From NCBI GenBank assembly GCA_036023115.1, contig JAYKKT010000073.1:11017001-11081000 (forward strand): a stretch of 64,000 bases of DNA. The letters are read 5' to 3'. Below are positions 1-10,555 of the stretch, in pieces. This stretch comes from Brasenia schreberi (Eukaryota > Streptophyta > Magnoliopsida > Nymphaeales > Cabombaceae). The translations under genes and the position numbers were made by a program. Within the stretch, counting starts at the first letter, position 1. The number at the start of each line of letters is the position of its first letter. The notes under the pieces were generated by a model. The model saw only the letters and a list, made by a program, of their open reading frames with translations, was not told the DNA's origin and ran no database searches.

Positions 1-1237
1 AAGCTCTCAAGCTCTCCGGCTTCGCTCCCACGTGCCCCGGACTCCATAAGAAGAAGGCGGATTCGCCCCTTGTACAATCCCAAATCAAGAACTTGGAAAA
101 GTGTAAGTCGTTTGATATATATCAAGTTTCTTTTCCATTCAATTAAATTCGTGATACGGGGTTGTAATAACGAAGCATCGTCTCCCCCCGGAATGTAATA
201 ACAGTGCTGGACACACGAGACACACACGTACACTTGAGCCTTTCCACTCTTATCTCGTACACAAGCACCACGTGCACAATTGAGCCTTTTCGCTCTTATC
301 ATATTCTTATGTATTTCAATTCAGCTGGGTTGTTACATTAAGTCGTGTGAGTTTGTCTTTCAATTACACACTCGCACCCAAGAAACACCCGAGCGATTGC
401 TCAAACACCTCACGCACATTTTGGCCTCAGAAGCCACTAAGATATAGCCATATCTATATATTTTCTGCTGCATGAGTTTTCCCGGTTCAGCTGTGTACGC
501 ATTTCAATTCCGGATTTTAAATTCAGTCGTGTGTGTTGTCTTTCAATTCATACATACACACACGCCACAATTGAGCCTTTTCGCTCTTATATATATCTAT
601 ATCTCCCTTCTGCTGCGTTTTACAGTTCAGTTGCATGTGTTGCATTTCAATTTATACACAACACCCACGCACACATTGAGCCTTTCCGCTCTTAAGATAT
701 AGATATATTTAAATTTATGCAATTTACATTCAAGTCGTGTGAGTTGCATTCAATTTGGGTTTTCCCTTCTGCTAAGTCTTTAAATTTCAGGTTTTACATT
801 CAAGTTGTGTGAGTTGCATTGCATACTCGCCATACTCGAGCTAGAGTGCATACCTGCATCGAACAAACCCGAACAAAACGTGCAAACACGCCAAAGTGGA
901 TAAAATTGAAAGACTTAGGGTCGCCCAAATCAAAAACTCGCCAAGTGCATGATTTCAAAAGGATTTTCAAAACACTTCCTTATTCAAAAATTGAATTTGA
1001 GTTTAACTTGTTCAAACGAAGTCTCTAAAGTGTACAGACTGACCCTTGCGCGTCGGTGCAAGAAGGTCTGCGACGAAAAGATCCCGCTTGCCTACAATTG
1101 CCTTTCAAAAGTCAGATATTTCAAAAACTACTTCGCTAGTTTAAGTAAGCTAGCTGGCATGCCCTAAAAGCGAACGTAGATTGCGAAAAGATTCGCTCCA
1201 GGCCTAAGAACCCGGAGTCGAGGATTTTCCATGTGTA
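1..1237 (+). mobile_element. LTR fragment (R/U5 part), Tat-lineage Ty3/gypsy, plus orientation
   Basis: This is the 3' part of a large LTR, cut off by the left window edge. It has the same landmark order as the complete plus-strand LTR at 9589-12727: the GATACGGGGTTGTAATAAC block near 150, modules of TTGAGCC...GCTCTTA type from 230 to 700, the block containing CAGACTGACCC near 1035, the terminal hairpin at 1135-1154 and a mutated end near 1237. It carries no gene. At its end it passes directly into minus-strand gag sequence, so the terminal bases are lost. Confidence 0.75.
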
Positions 1238-1239
1238 AT

Positions 1240-1550
1240 TGATTTTGGCCCTTTGTTCACCATTCGATGAACATGAATCGCCTACTTCAGCCTCTTGGCT
1301 GAGAGCATCGATTTTGGCCTCGAATTTCCTTCTCAAGTCCTCTATCTCGTCTAGTTTGATCTTATTTTTCAAAATCCTCCTAGAGTGAGAACTTGATGCG
1401 CATGAGCCTTGTTTCGACACTTCGCTTGGGTTGGATTTTGACTTGCTTTCAAGCTTTTCAAAATTCCTAAGTACAAGTAAAGAAAAGAGTTAAAACAACA
1501 CCTTTTGAAAAATATTTTCGCAAGGTTCCTAGAGTGACTCGATTTTAAAA
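1240..1550 (-). pseudogene. gag N-terminal fragment (Tat-lineage retrotransposon)
   Basis: The minus-strand reading (SSHSRRILKNKIKLDEIEDL, then FEAKIDALSQEAEVGDSCSS) is nearly the same as the gag N-terminus of the full-length element at about 31370-31560. Only the first 60 or so gag residues remain. The reading frame then runs into the neighbouring LTR fragment, so the chimeric ORF in this area is not a real protein. It lies just downstream of a primer-binding site, as expected for the start of gag. Confidence 0.75.
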
Positions 1551-1577
1551 GACTCACGTCCCACCGAGCGTGCCAAA
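1551..1577 (-). other. primer-binding-site region
   Basis: On the minus strand this reads TTTGGCACGCTCGGTGGGAC and onward. The same motif follows every complete U5 end in this window (31683-31700, 15922-15939, 45655-45672). It begins TGG, as expected for pairing with a tRNA CCA end. I could not name the tRNA with confidence. Confidence 0.6.
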
Positions 1578-4500
1578 TAAGAACTTACGAAAAATGTGTT
1601 TGAGGTGTTTGATTCGGGTTGTTTTTGTATGATTTTCAGTTTTTATTTCACGTGGATTTGCACGTGCCTAAGTCTTCCTTTTTATCCCTTTTTGGGCCAA
1701 CTAGGTGTGTGTTATGAACACTCAGCCTAAGTGGGGCAATTTTGAATGGGAGTATGGGGTTTGCTTTGATGCAATATGCGTCCTAACTCGTGGTATGGCG
1801 TATATGCAATGCAAACTCATGCAACTCTAAAGGAAAAACCCGAATTTAAAAGACAATGCCGAATTGAAATGACTTGTAATGTAAATTGCGGAAGGGAAAT
1901 TGCAAAAGGGAAATATGGCTATATCTTAAGAGCGGAAAGGCTCAATAGTGCAAGTGTGTGCCGTGTATATATGTAAAGACTACGCACACTACTGAACCTT
2001 AAAACCCAAATCTAAAAGACATAGCCGAAAGGGAAATACTTATAATATATATGGGCTCGAAGGTCGCCAACGTGTTGCGTGGGTGTTGTGTATATATTGA
2101 AAGACAACTCACACGACTTAAATGAAACCCAAATATAAATTGCAATATGGCCTTAACTAAGGTCTTGGGAGTAAGAGCGAAAGCTCAATGTGTGTGAGTG
2201 CGAGAATTGAAGTACTACGCACACAACATGAAATTAAACCCAAATATAAATTGCAATATGGCCTTAACTAAGGTCTTGGGAGTAAGAGCGAAAGCTCAAT
2301 GTGTGTGAGTGCGAGAATTGAAGTACTACACACACGACATGAAATTAAACCCAAGGAAAGTATAACACGGCCCTTACTTGGGTCTTGCAAATAAGAGCGA
2401 AAGCTCAATGTGTGTGAGTGCGAGAATTGAAAGACAACACACACAACTTAAGCAAAACCCCACGCAACTTAAAGTATATAAATAAACTTATATCTTAAGG
2501 GCTGATTAGGCCCGTGTGTGTTCAAAATCGTGCATAACTAAGAGCGAGGTAGGCTCAAGTGCACATGCGTATGGGTGTGCCAAGTCACATTATTACAAGC
2601 GGGGGGAGACAATGCTCCGTTATTACAACCCCGTATCAAATTTAATTTAACTTAAGCAAGTCTACAAATGAGGACCGAGTTAGGCACTTACTTATAGTTG
2701 GTCCGGAGGTGACTTGCTTGAGTTTGGGCTTGGGCGTCGCCTTGGGCTGCAAGAGGGAGCTCCTCGGAATGACACGGCAAAGGGATGTGCTGGTCGGGTG
2801 ACAAGGGAGCGCGGGTGTGGCGCCTTGGAGCTTGCCGGCTGCTAGGGGGGCTGCTGTCGTGATGTCTCGGGCTGAAGTGGTTAGGGAGGGTCACTAAGGT
2901 ATAAGGCTGATGCTAGGGAAGGTGGAGCTAATGGGTGATTATGGAGGATGGTTTAAGGAAAAGGGTGTGGCTGGCAGGATGACTTGGGTGCAGTCGGCTA
3001 TGACTGGCTGACTAGGGGCGGTTTAAGTGGTGGTCGGCTGAGGTAGCTAGGGGATGTCACGGATGGGAAGATAGGGTGCTATGGAAGGTGGAGTTAAGGG
3101 GTGGTTGAGAGTAGAAGGGGCAGGTCCTAGGGAGCAAGGTAAGGTGGCTGGGGTGTCACTAAGGAGGAAGGTAGGGAAGCGGGTGGTTAGGTGGTTGGGT
3201 GTGCTTGAAGGGTGGCGGGTAGTTAGGTGGTGGCCGGCTGAGTGGAGTGAAAACTAAGCTAAGGTAGGGTGCTATGGGGTGGCTGAGAGTGGAGGGGGAG
3301 TGAAGATAGGGTGAAGTTGGGATGAGGTACTAACCGGATAGGAGAAGGAGGTCGGTGTGTGGAAGGAGGGCAGCCGGGTAGAAGGTGGATGGAGCTGGCC
3401 GGGCAGTTGGTGGCGACGTGGAGTGGAACAGGCCGGGAGGTAGTGGTGGCGTGGAGTGGTGCAGACCGGGGGTAGTGGTGGCGTGGAATGAGAGAAGAGA
3501 GCAAGGTGAGAGAGGGCTCGGCTGGCCCAAATGCTGGCCGAAAAAGTTGAAAAACCCGCCCACTAGGGGGGGGGGTTTATAGGTTTCAAAGGGGCGGTTG
3601 GGGCTGGTTTTGAGAGGGCGGTTTGGTGGTTTAGGTGGTGGTGGTGTGGTGATAAGGTGGGCTGGTTTTGAGGGGGGGCCAGATATTTTGTTTTAGGTGG
3701 TTTTAGGGATATGGTGTGCTAGGTTTTAGGTGGGGTGGTTTAGTGGTTTAGGGTTTAGCTAGGTGGGTTGGTTTTGGGGTGAGGTTTAGTGAGGTGGGTT
3801 AGGTGATTAGGCTAGAATTAGGTTAGGATTAAGGAAATTAGGCTAGGTTTAGAAAAGGATTAGGGAGGTGGGTTAGGTGATTAGGTTGGGATTAGGCCGG
3901 GATTAGGGAAGTGAGTTAGGTGATTAGGCTAGGATTAGGCCGGGATTAGGGTAAAGGGCTAGGATTAGGGGTTTTTGCTTAGGATTGGGTTACAAAGCTC
4001 CCTTTGCATAGCCCATGGACTTCATTGCATCATGTTGGTGCAGCCCTAGGTTAGGTTTTGGCTCATACAAGCTTAAACCCACACTAATTAAGCTAACCCA
4101 CATGATTAACCCCAAACTTGACACACAAGTCAAGCTTAATACAATTCCCCTCATGCTTATCCTCCCCATTCTCTCTCATGCCCATAATCCCACATGAATT
4201 TCAAGTGGGCCCCACCTCCATTTATGAGAAGGTGATGTGGGCCATGGATGTGGATATTGGATTGGATCTCTAGATCCAAATCCAAATCCACACATACGTT
4301 TGGATTGGGATCTAGATATATATGGTCCAGATCCAATCCAAACTGAATTCTGACTCCTTCAGGGTTTGTTCGAAACGAATGGTTTGTGCGGGGTCTGACA
4401 GCATCAGTACTCTGTCTGCGTTGGGTCTTCGCCAACATGGTCGTCCGCTTCTGTTTTCACCTTCCGGAGATGATTTTACATGATGTTTGCTGATAACAGG

Positions 4501-4819
4501 GACTTCGACGTTCGAGATCCTGGGGATGGATCTAACACGAGAGTTTTTGTGTCAGGCTCGACATGTGCTCCGGTTCCGGGCTCTCTTTAGCTCTTCTGGT
4601 CCTGCTTTCATCAGGCCAAGCCACTTCGTGGGGTTTCAAAATGTGTTTTAAAAGGTTTTAAAAGCATATTATACATATTTTAAAGCATATACAGTTTAAA
4701 CATATATACAGGGTTTGTCTGAAAGGCTCCTGGGTTTCTAGACTCAAAATAGCCCTTTGGGGCTGCTTTTCCAAAACCAGGTTTATTTGAGGAGTTCGTG
4801 GGATTTCGGGGTGTTTACA
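1578..4819 (-). mobile_element. LTR, minus orientation, U5 terminus deleted, shared between two internal regions
   Basis: A minus-strand LTR ending at 4819 in GGGGTGTTTACA. About 230 bp of its U5 end are missing relative to the LTR at 20468, and the PBS abuts the truncated point directly. Inside are 112-bp tandem modules (about 2130-2460), a Ser/Pro/His-coding low-complexity block (3250-3580), a GGATTAGG-rich block (3700-4000) and a degenerate TATA element (CATAAATGG on the minus strand, 4218-4226). It is flanked by a PPT/pol side at 4820 and a PBS/gag side at 1577, so it served two neighbouring internal regions. Confidence 0.8.
2129..2460 (-). repeat. Tandem ~110-bp LTR modules with paired hairpins
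   Basis: Two almost identical units of 112-120 bp are followed by a diverged third. Each holds a 16-nt hairpin (GGCCTTAACTAAGGTC at 2150-2165 and 2270-2285; GGCCCTTACTTGGGTC at 2369-2384). About 10 nt later comes a GAGC-GAAA-GCTC hairpin, then a TGTGTGAGTG tract. Equivalent arrays occupy the same place in all the other LTRs. Confidence 0.8.
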
Positions 4820-5630
4820 GATGAACCTCTTTGGCATTGTCCAAATTGATTTGGATAATGGCAAAGACGACAAACACCCCTTTCAATGTCTCTCTAGATC
4901 TAACCACGAAAATATGGGATTATCCCAATCTTTAGCAAAATCTCACTTTTAAAACCCTGATAGGAGGAGATATCACGCCAAAGGGATATACAAAAGGGTT
5001 TATGGTCCTAAAATGGGATCATGTTATGCAAATGTCCATGCGTGGGTATGTAGATGCATGACATGGGTGTGGTGCCAAGAGTGGCGACCTCCCATAGACC
5101 AGATATGGTCGAACTCTTGAGACTTACAAGGCCTGTTGCTCCAAGTGAGCAGATCCTATGCTGTTCGATGTTCGATTTTTCAAAATCTATTTACAAAAGC
5201 TATTTACAAGAGGGGCAACTGTCTTGAGTCTCAATCCTAAGGATCTCGAGCTCTTCGTATTTGCCTTTGCTTGAGTCTTGACACTCGCTTATCTAGCGGA
5301 GGTTTTATAAGAAAACAAGCTATATTTCAAATTCCTACATCTTACTCGAAACGTCGAATTCTCAAACAAAATGAAATTCAAGTAAGCAAATCCTATTTTT
5401 ACTTTAGGATTCCTTGAAATGAACCATGTTCTAGCTTGGGATAAGCCAGGGATGGGAAAGAGATACCACGGTCCCTTCTGAAGCGTCCCGTGGTTTAAGG
5501 AATAGAAGGCAGAAAACTGCTCTTTTTTAGCTTTTGGCCTCTTTTTCCTTTTTTTCATAGAGGGTCTTCCTTTGGGAGTATTTTTTCTTTAATCCCTCTC
5601 TTTTTTTTCACAAGAGAATCGATTTTTCTT

Positions 5631-5822
5631 TTGAATTCTGGTTTCTTTCTTTTGGAAAGAGACTTTGGGTGGGAAAATTCTCTTTATTTGGGCCATATTT
5701 TCCTTTTGGAAGGCGATGAGAAGAGGGAAGGACTTATCCCAAGCTCACACTCGATCCATTCCAGATCAGCCTATTTAGAAATAGCACGTACTACTTGCAA
5801 GTATCTTGCTATATTGAACTAG
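5631..5822 (+). CDS. Small antisense ORF between integrase and 3' LTR (copy 1)
   Basis: A 63-codon ORF on the strand opposite to pol, between the integrase stop and the LTR. It ends in ...SAYLEIARTTCKYLAILN. An ORF with the same C-terminal half lies at the same place in the two other copies (24679-24870 and 8617-8862). Antisense ORFs in this position are known from Tat-lineage elements such as Grande. It is short and Phe/Leu-rich at its start, and no domain is recognised. Conserved DNA alone could explain it, so its status as a gene is open. Confidence 0.35.
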   Translation: MNSGFFLLERDFGWENSLYLGHIFLLEGDEKREGLIPSSHSIHSRSAYLEIARTTCKYLAILN

Positions 5823-5997
5823 GCCTTTCTTTGTAAGAAGAAGGATTTTGAAATGTAACTCGATTTTGGAAAACTCCACTCTTTCACAAGTGTGAATTCT
5901 CTTACTTAGGGTCACACGATTTTGCCTTTGCACCTTATTTTCAGGTCTCAGGGCAGCTATCCCTAAAATTTTTGAAAATTAGAATTTAACCCAAATC

Positions 5998-6264
5998 CTA
6001 AACATAATACTTCTTTAAGTATTGAATATTGATAGGATCTGCTAAATTCCTACCTTCTACATCGATCAACCAATACGAGTTATTCGTGGTGGTTGCACGT
6101 ACAACATAGGGTCCATCCCACTTGGGGTGCCACTTTCCAAGGGGATGTGGGCCACGATAGTGGATGATTTTCAAAACCAGATCTCCCACTTCAAAGTGGC
6201 GAGGTCTCATGTGTTTGCCATAATGTCGAGCTATCCTTTGCCGGTATGCATGAGCATGATCCAT
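5998..6264 (-). pseudogene. Integrase C-terminal (GPY/F-like) module, separated by stop
   Basis: An 88-residue frame equivalent to the C-terminal end of Ty3/gypsy integrase. It has the segment HFEVGDLVLKIIHYRGPHP and KWDGPYVV, which matches the GPY/F-type module that follows the catalytic core. It reads to the normal end at INIQYLKKYYV. It is split from the main integrase frame (6274-7941) by a stop near 6270, with the reading frame otherwise continuous in sense. Confidence 0.8.
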
Positions 6265-6273
6265 AGCAAGGAG

Positions 6274-7941
6274 TCACCTCTCATCTAGCAAATCTAGTTC
6301 GGCCATCCTAGCATGCTGAAGCATCTCTAGGGGGAGGTCGAGTGCTATGAATGTATGGAATGAATGGAGTTGAGTATGAATGGGAAGAATGTCATTTGTG
6401 TCATAGACCAATTCGAATGGTGTGGCATTCGTGGGAATCTGGATGGAAGTCCTATAAGCCCATAAGGCTTCATCCAGCTTCTCGTGCCACGTCCTACCCT
6501 TCTCTAAAGTCTTCTCAATTATGCTAATGAGAGTCTTGTTTGTGGCTTCGGCTTGGCCGTTGCCTTGAGGGTAGTAGGGTGAAAAGAAGTGGTGAGTTAT
6601 GCCATACGTGTTGCATAACTTAACCATCCGCTCATTCTTGAATGGGGTGCCATTACCAGACACAAGGTCTCGTGGAACCCCAAATCGAGCCAAGATATTC
6701 CTCCTAATGAAAGCCACCACTTGTTGCCCCAGTACGTTGGTTAGGGAGATGGCTTCCACCCATTTGGAAAAATACTCAGTGGCTGCTAAAATGAATCGAT
6801 GCCCATTCGAGGCTTTTGGAAATATTTGGCCTACGATGTGAAACGCCCACATGGTAAATGGCCGAGGGCTGACCTCGGAATGCAATGCAGATGAGGGGAT
6901 ATGAATGGCGTGCCCATGCACTTGACATGGATGACACTTCCTAACATGATCGTGACAATCCTTTTTCAGGGTGGACCAAAAGTAGCCCGCTCTAAGTATT
7001 TTCATTTCCATCATGTTGGCATTAACATGACCTCCACATTCTCCATCGTGGAACTCATGCATCACTATCCTAGCCTCCTCTAGATCGATACACCTAAGTA
7101 GGATGCCGGTAAAACTTTTCTTGTATAAAACCCCACCCAGAATGGTGTATCGGGTCGAAATTTTACGGATGAATGCCTTATCTTTAGATGTGGCATTCTC
7201 GGCGAATCCCCCATTTTCTAAAAAATGCTTGATGTCGTAAAACCAATGTTTTTCAACAAAATCTAGGTTATTTTGGCAAATATCCAAATCGTGTGTGGAT
7301 GGGTTGGGCGCATGCCATATTTCTAAAGATCGGGTCCCTGAAATGGGATCGACCTTTAGGGCTGAACCCAAAGGGGAGAGTGCATCGGCAATGCCATTGT
7401 CCTCTCTTCCCACATGTGTGAGTTTACACGATTGGAATGACTCAACCGATCGAGTGGCCAACTCGTGATATGGAAGTAGTTTTTCGTTACGTACTTGCCA
7501 AAATTTCAAAACCTGGTTTATAACAAGGAGCGAATCTCCAAAGACCTCGATGCATGATGCCCCTAGAGTTTTCGAAATCCTTAAACCTTGTATGAGTGCT
7601 TCATACTCAGCTATGTTGTTGGAACATTCGAAATCTAGGCGGATTGCTATTGGAATCTCGCCCTTTTTAGGGGAGATAAGGATGACCCCAGCACCAGCCC
7701 CTCGTTGGTTTCGTGCCCCATCGAAGTGCATCTTCCACACTTGGTTTTCGAAAGAGTTTGCCAAAATGTGGTTTTGGAAATGGTTTTGCAATATGCCTTC
7801 GTCAGGCATTTCATCGAGTGTGGGATACATGTCCTCCAGGGAGAATTCAACCACATAGTCTGCTAGGGATTGCCCCTTAATGGAGATTTGGTGGTGATAT
7901 TTTAGGTCATACTCTATTAGAAGGAGTTGCCATTTGCCCAA
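6274..7941 (-). pseudogene. Archaeal-type RNase H plus integrase (pol fragment, catalytically dead)
   Basis: A 555-residue frame. Residues 1-50 are the tail of the first RNase H (IKGQSLADYVVEF). Residues about 65-200 form a second, archaeal-type RNase H with FDGA, AEYEAL, GDSLLV and GIADAL acidic motifs, which marks the Tat lineage. Residues about 290-345 are the integrase HHCC zinc region (HEFHDGECGGH ... CHPCQ). The catalytic core follows. Compared with the copy at 25594-26112, the first catalytic Asp is His (WAFHIVG) and the second is Gly (LVSGNGTPF). The Glu (GQAEATNKT) is kept. It cannot be an active integrase. The 5' end is a frameshift rather than a true start. Confidence 0.85.
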
Positions 7942-8087
7942 TCTACCCGTGAGAATGGTTTTTCGAACAAGTGCTTGATTGGATCAAGTTTGGACACTAT
8001 CCAGATCTCATGATCTAGGAAATAATGTCTGAATTTCTGGCAGGCCCAGACTAGGGCCAAGCACGTCTTCTCCATGGCTTGATAATT

Positions 8088-8523
8088 TCATTCATAAGCC
8101 AAGAGAGTTTTCGAAATATAGTAGATGGCATACTCCTTATGGGTGTCATCCTCGTATTGAGCCAATAAGGCTCCTAAAGCATTTGCATGCACAGAAATGT
8201 AAAGTAAAAGCGGTTTTCCTTGTTTTGGAGGATTCAAAATGGGGGGATTGACAAAGCATGCCTTTAGTCTCTCGAAGGACTTCTGGCAGTCGTTATCCCA
8301 TAAGAATTTCATACCCTTCCTCAACAGCTTGTTGAAGGGTTCGCATCTAGTTGCCAGATTTGATATAAATCGGTGAACATACTGTAATTGACCTTGGAGG
8401 CTACGAATTTGGGTGAGATTGGAGGGTGGAGCCATGTCTATGATGGCTTGACACTTAGAGGGGTTAACTTCTATACCCCTTTGGCTTACCATAAAGCCTA
8501 GAAGCTTTCCAGACTCTACATGG
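8088..8523 (-). pseudogene. RT C-terminal end and gypsy-type RNase H fragment
   Basis: Reads LLGFMVSQRGIEVNPSKCQAI, then LTQIRSLQGQLQYVHRFI, FNKLLRKGMKFLWDNDCQKSF and LLLYISVHANALGALLAQ, ending ISKTLLAYE at an AGA-to-TGA-type stop. These are the thumb/connection of RT and the first (degenerate) RNase H, where the usual catalytic Asp is replaced (ISVHAN). A lost G near 7958 relative to the 27000 copy frameshifts it from the downstream frame. The polymerase core is absent, because it is cut at the inversion point. Confidence 0.8.
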
Positions 8524-9588
8524 TTACCCTGAATGAGAGAATTCACACTTGCGAAAAAGTGGAGCTTTCCAAATATGTGGTTACATTTCAAAATCCTTCT
8601 TCTTACAAAGAAAGGCCTAGTTCAGTATAGCAAGATACTTACAAGTAGTACGTGCTATTTTTAAATAGGCTGATTTGGAATGGATCGAGTATGACCTTGG
8701 GATAAGTCTTCCCCGTTCTCTTCTCCTTCCAAAAGGAAAATTTGGTGAAAACAAAGGGAAATCCCTACCAAAATCTCTTTCCCAAAGAAGGAAAGTTGAA
8801 TCCCAAAAATAGAAAATCGATTCTTCTATGGAAAAGAGGGAATAAAGAAAAAATACTCTCAAAGGGAGACCCTCTATGAAAAAAGAAAGAAAAGGCCAAA
8901 AAACTCAAAAAGAGCAATTTTCTGCCTCTCTGCCTAAAACCATGGGACGCTTCAGAAGGGACCGTGGTATCTCTTTCCCATCCCTACAACTTATTCCAAG
9001 TAAAACATGGTTCATTTCGAGGAATCCTAAAGTAAAAATAGGATTTACTTGAATTTCATTTTGTTTGAGAATTCAACGTTTTGAGTAAGGCGTGGGAATT
9101 TTGAAATCTAGCTTGTTTTCTTATAAAACCTCTGCTAGATTAGCGAGTGTCAAGACTCAAGTAAAGGCAAACACGAGGAGCCAAAGGTCCTTAGGATCGA
9201 GGCTAAAAACAGTTTCCCTTTTGTAAATAGATTTTGAAAACTCAAACATCGAGCAACATAAGGCCCGCTCACTTGAAGCAGCAGGTCTTCATAACTCTCA
9301 AAAGTTCAACCATACCATCAGATCTCTAGGAGGTCACCCTTCTTGGCGTCTCGTCCGTGTCATGCACTTGCATATTCATGCATGAACATTTCATAACATG
9401 ATCCCCATTTAGGACCAGGAACGCATATCTCAAAGTCCCCTTTGGCGTGATATCTCCTCCTACCAGGTTTTAAAGAAAGGTTTTGCTAAAAAATTGGGAC
9501 AATCCCATATTTTCGAGAATAGATCCAGGGAGACATTGAACAGGGGTGTTGTCGTCTTTGCCATTATCCAATGCCAAAGAGGGGCATC
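8524..9588 (+). mobile_element. Plus-strand copy of element 3' region (inverted relative to 4820-5920)
   Basis: From about 8524 the sequence matches the reverse complement of 4820-5920: the same Ser/Phe-rich non-coding region, the same segment TAGCAAGATACTTACAAGTAG, and the polypurine tract GCCAAAGAGGGGCATC directly before the LTR at 9589. It is therefore the 3' end of a plus-oriented element of the same family. The only candidate gene in it is the antisense ORF at 8617-8862. The junction within RT coding of the other strand is abrupt. Confidence 0.8.
8617..8862 (-). CDS. Small antisense ORF between pol and 3' LTR (copy 3)
   Basis: An 81-codon ORF, again antisense to its element. It shares IHSKSAYLKIARTTCKYLAI and the C-terminus with the copies at 5631-5822 and 24679-24870, but its middle differs (ERDFGRDFPLFSPNFPFGRR). 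The open frame is kept despite small indels. No domain is recognised. It may be a conserved antisense gene of the family or merely chance openness in T-rich DNA. Confidence 0.35.
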   Translation of the reverse strand: MRVFFLYSLFSIEESIFYFWDSTFLLWERDFGRDFPLFSPNFPFGRRRERGRLIPRSYSIHSKSAYLKIARTTCKYLAILN

Positions 9589-10303
9589 TGTAAACACCCC
9601 AAAATCCCACGACTTTCTAAAAACATACCTAGTTTTACAAAAGTAGCCCAAAGGACCATTTTGAGTATGGAAACCCAAGAGCCTTCGAGAAACCCAATAC
9701 ATACTCGAAAACATGTACATACTGTTTTAAACTATGTACATATTGCTTTTAATCCCATAAAAGTGTTTTTGAAGCCGTTTATCAAATAGGAGTTTTGAAA
9801 CCCAGGCTAAGCCCCATTTTCCCAACAGCTAAAGGTGAACAGGTGGAGCATGCAAAGACGACACCTGATCCAAAAACAGCCCAGCAAGCCGGTCACAAAG
9901 GCCAATACTAGAAGCAGCTTCAAAAGTCTGTTTTAAAGCCCAGAAGAGCAACCCGACCTGATAAAAGCCAGGTTCGAAAGGCGAAAGGAAGGCCCAGGCA
10001 CGAAGTAGATGGCAAGCCCGGAGCACCAGAAAGCCAGATCAACCCCTCCCACTCAAGCATCCTAAATCTGAACCGGGAAGACTAGAAATGAGCAGAAACA
10101 GAGTGTAAAAAGGTGAAAAGGAGTCTCGACGACACAGATTGGGGAAACCCAACACCAGACGGGTAACTGATGAAACCAGGACCCGCACAGATCGTTCGCC
10201 TCGAGAAGCCAAGAAGGACTATCTAGAGAAATTTTGATTTGGATCTGGACCATAAATATCCAAATCCAAATCCATATAGTGAATAGTGTTTGGATTTGGG
10301 CCA

Positions 10304-10488
10304 ATCCAAATAGTGTTTGGGTCGATCCAAATAGTGTTTGGATTTGGATTAGATCTAAATAGTGTTTGGATTGGATCAGATCTGTACCAAAATATCCAGA
10401 TCCATATCCATAAAAATGTATGGTTTGGATCGGATACAGATCTCAAAATATTCGAGATCCATGATCTAGATCCAAATAGTGTTTGGAT
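10304..10488 (+). repeat. U3 palindromic repeats (ATCCAAA-TAGTG-TTTGGAT)
   Basis: Copies at about 10304, 10325-10343, 10353-10371 (one mismatch) and 10470-10488 form 7-bp inverted repeats around a 5-bp centre. They lie about 60-245 bp upstream of the TATA box. The same unit recurs in the U3 of the LTRs at 36689-39958 and 42271-45650. They could be binding sites for a dimeric regulator of element transcription; this is inference. Confidence 0.7.
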
Positions 10489-10546
10489 TTCGGTTTGGAT
10501 CCAAATCCCAAACCCAAACCCAAATCCAAGACCCACCTCAAATGCC

Positions 10547-10555
10547 TATAAATAG
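10547..10555 (+). promoter_or_regulatory. LTR TATA box (TATAAATAG)
   Basis: GCCTATAAATAGAGGTG is found at the same place in three plus LTRs (also 35494-35502 and 43138-43146), directly after the palindrome-rich U3. Transcription would start about 30 bp downstream, near 10585. Confidence 0.75.

Larger units (their letters stand above)
4820..8523 (-). mobile_element. Tat-lineage element internal region (pol 3' half), truncated
   Basis: Minus-strand internal sequence running, in element order, from the end of RT/RNase H (8523) through the archaeal-type RNase H and integrase to a 3' non-coding region and a degenerate polypurine tract at the LTR border (4820-4832). Everything upstream of the RT C-terminus is missing, because at 8524 the sequence switches to a plus-strand copy of the element's own 3' region. 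Stretches between its ORFs are frameshifted coding sequence. Bases 4833-5997 are 3' non-coding apart from the antisense ORF described separately. Confidence 0.85.

Noticed and set aside
3700..4000. GGATTAGG/TTAGG-rich tracts resembling telomere repeats (also 17880-18290, 22780-23050, 33960-34250)
   Set aside because: No run of the plant telomere unit TTTAGGG. The tracts are degenerate, occur at the same place in each LTR and belong to the LTR leader, so they are not interstitial telomeres.
10219..10555. Asn-Pro-Ile-Trp repeat ORFs (also 42710-43146 and 39278-39625)
   Set aside because: They reflect the palindromic GGATCCAAAT repeats of U3 and are open in several frames on both strands, which is typical of repeat DNA and not of genes.
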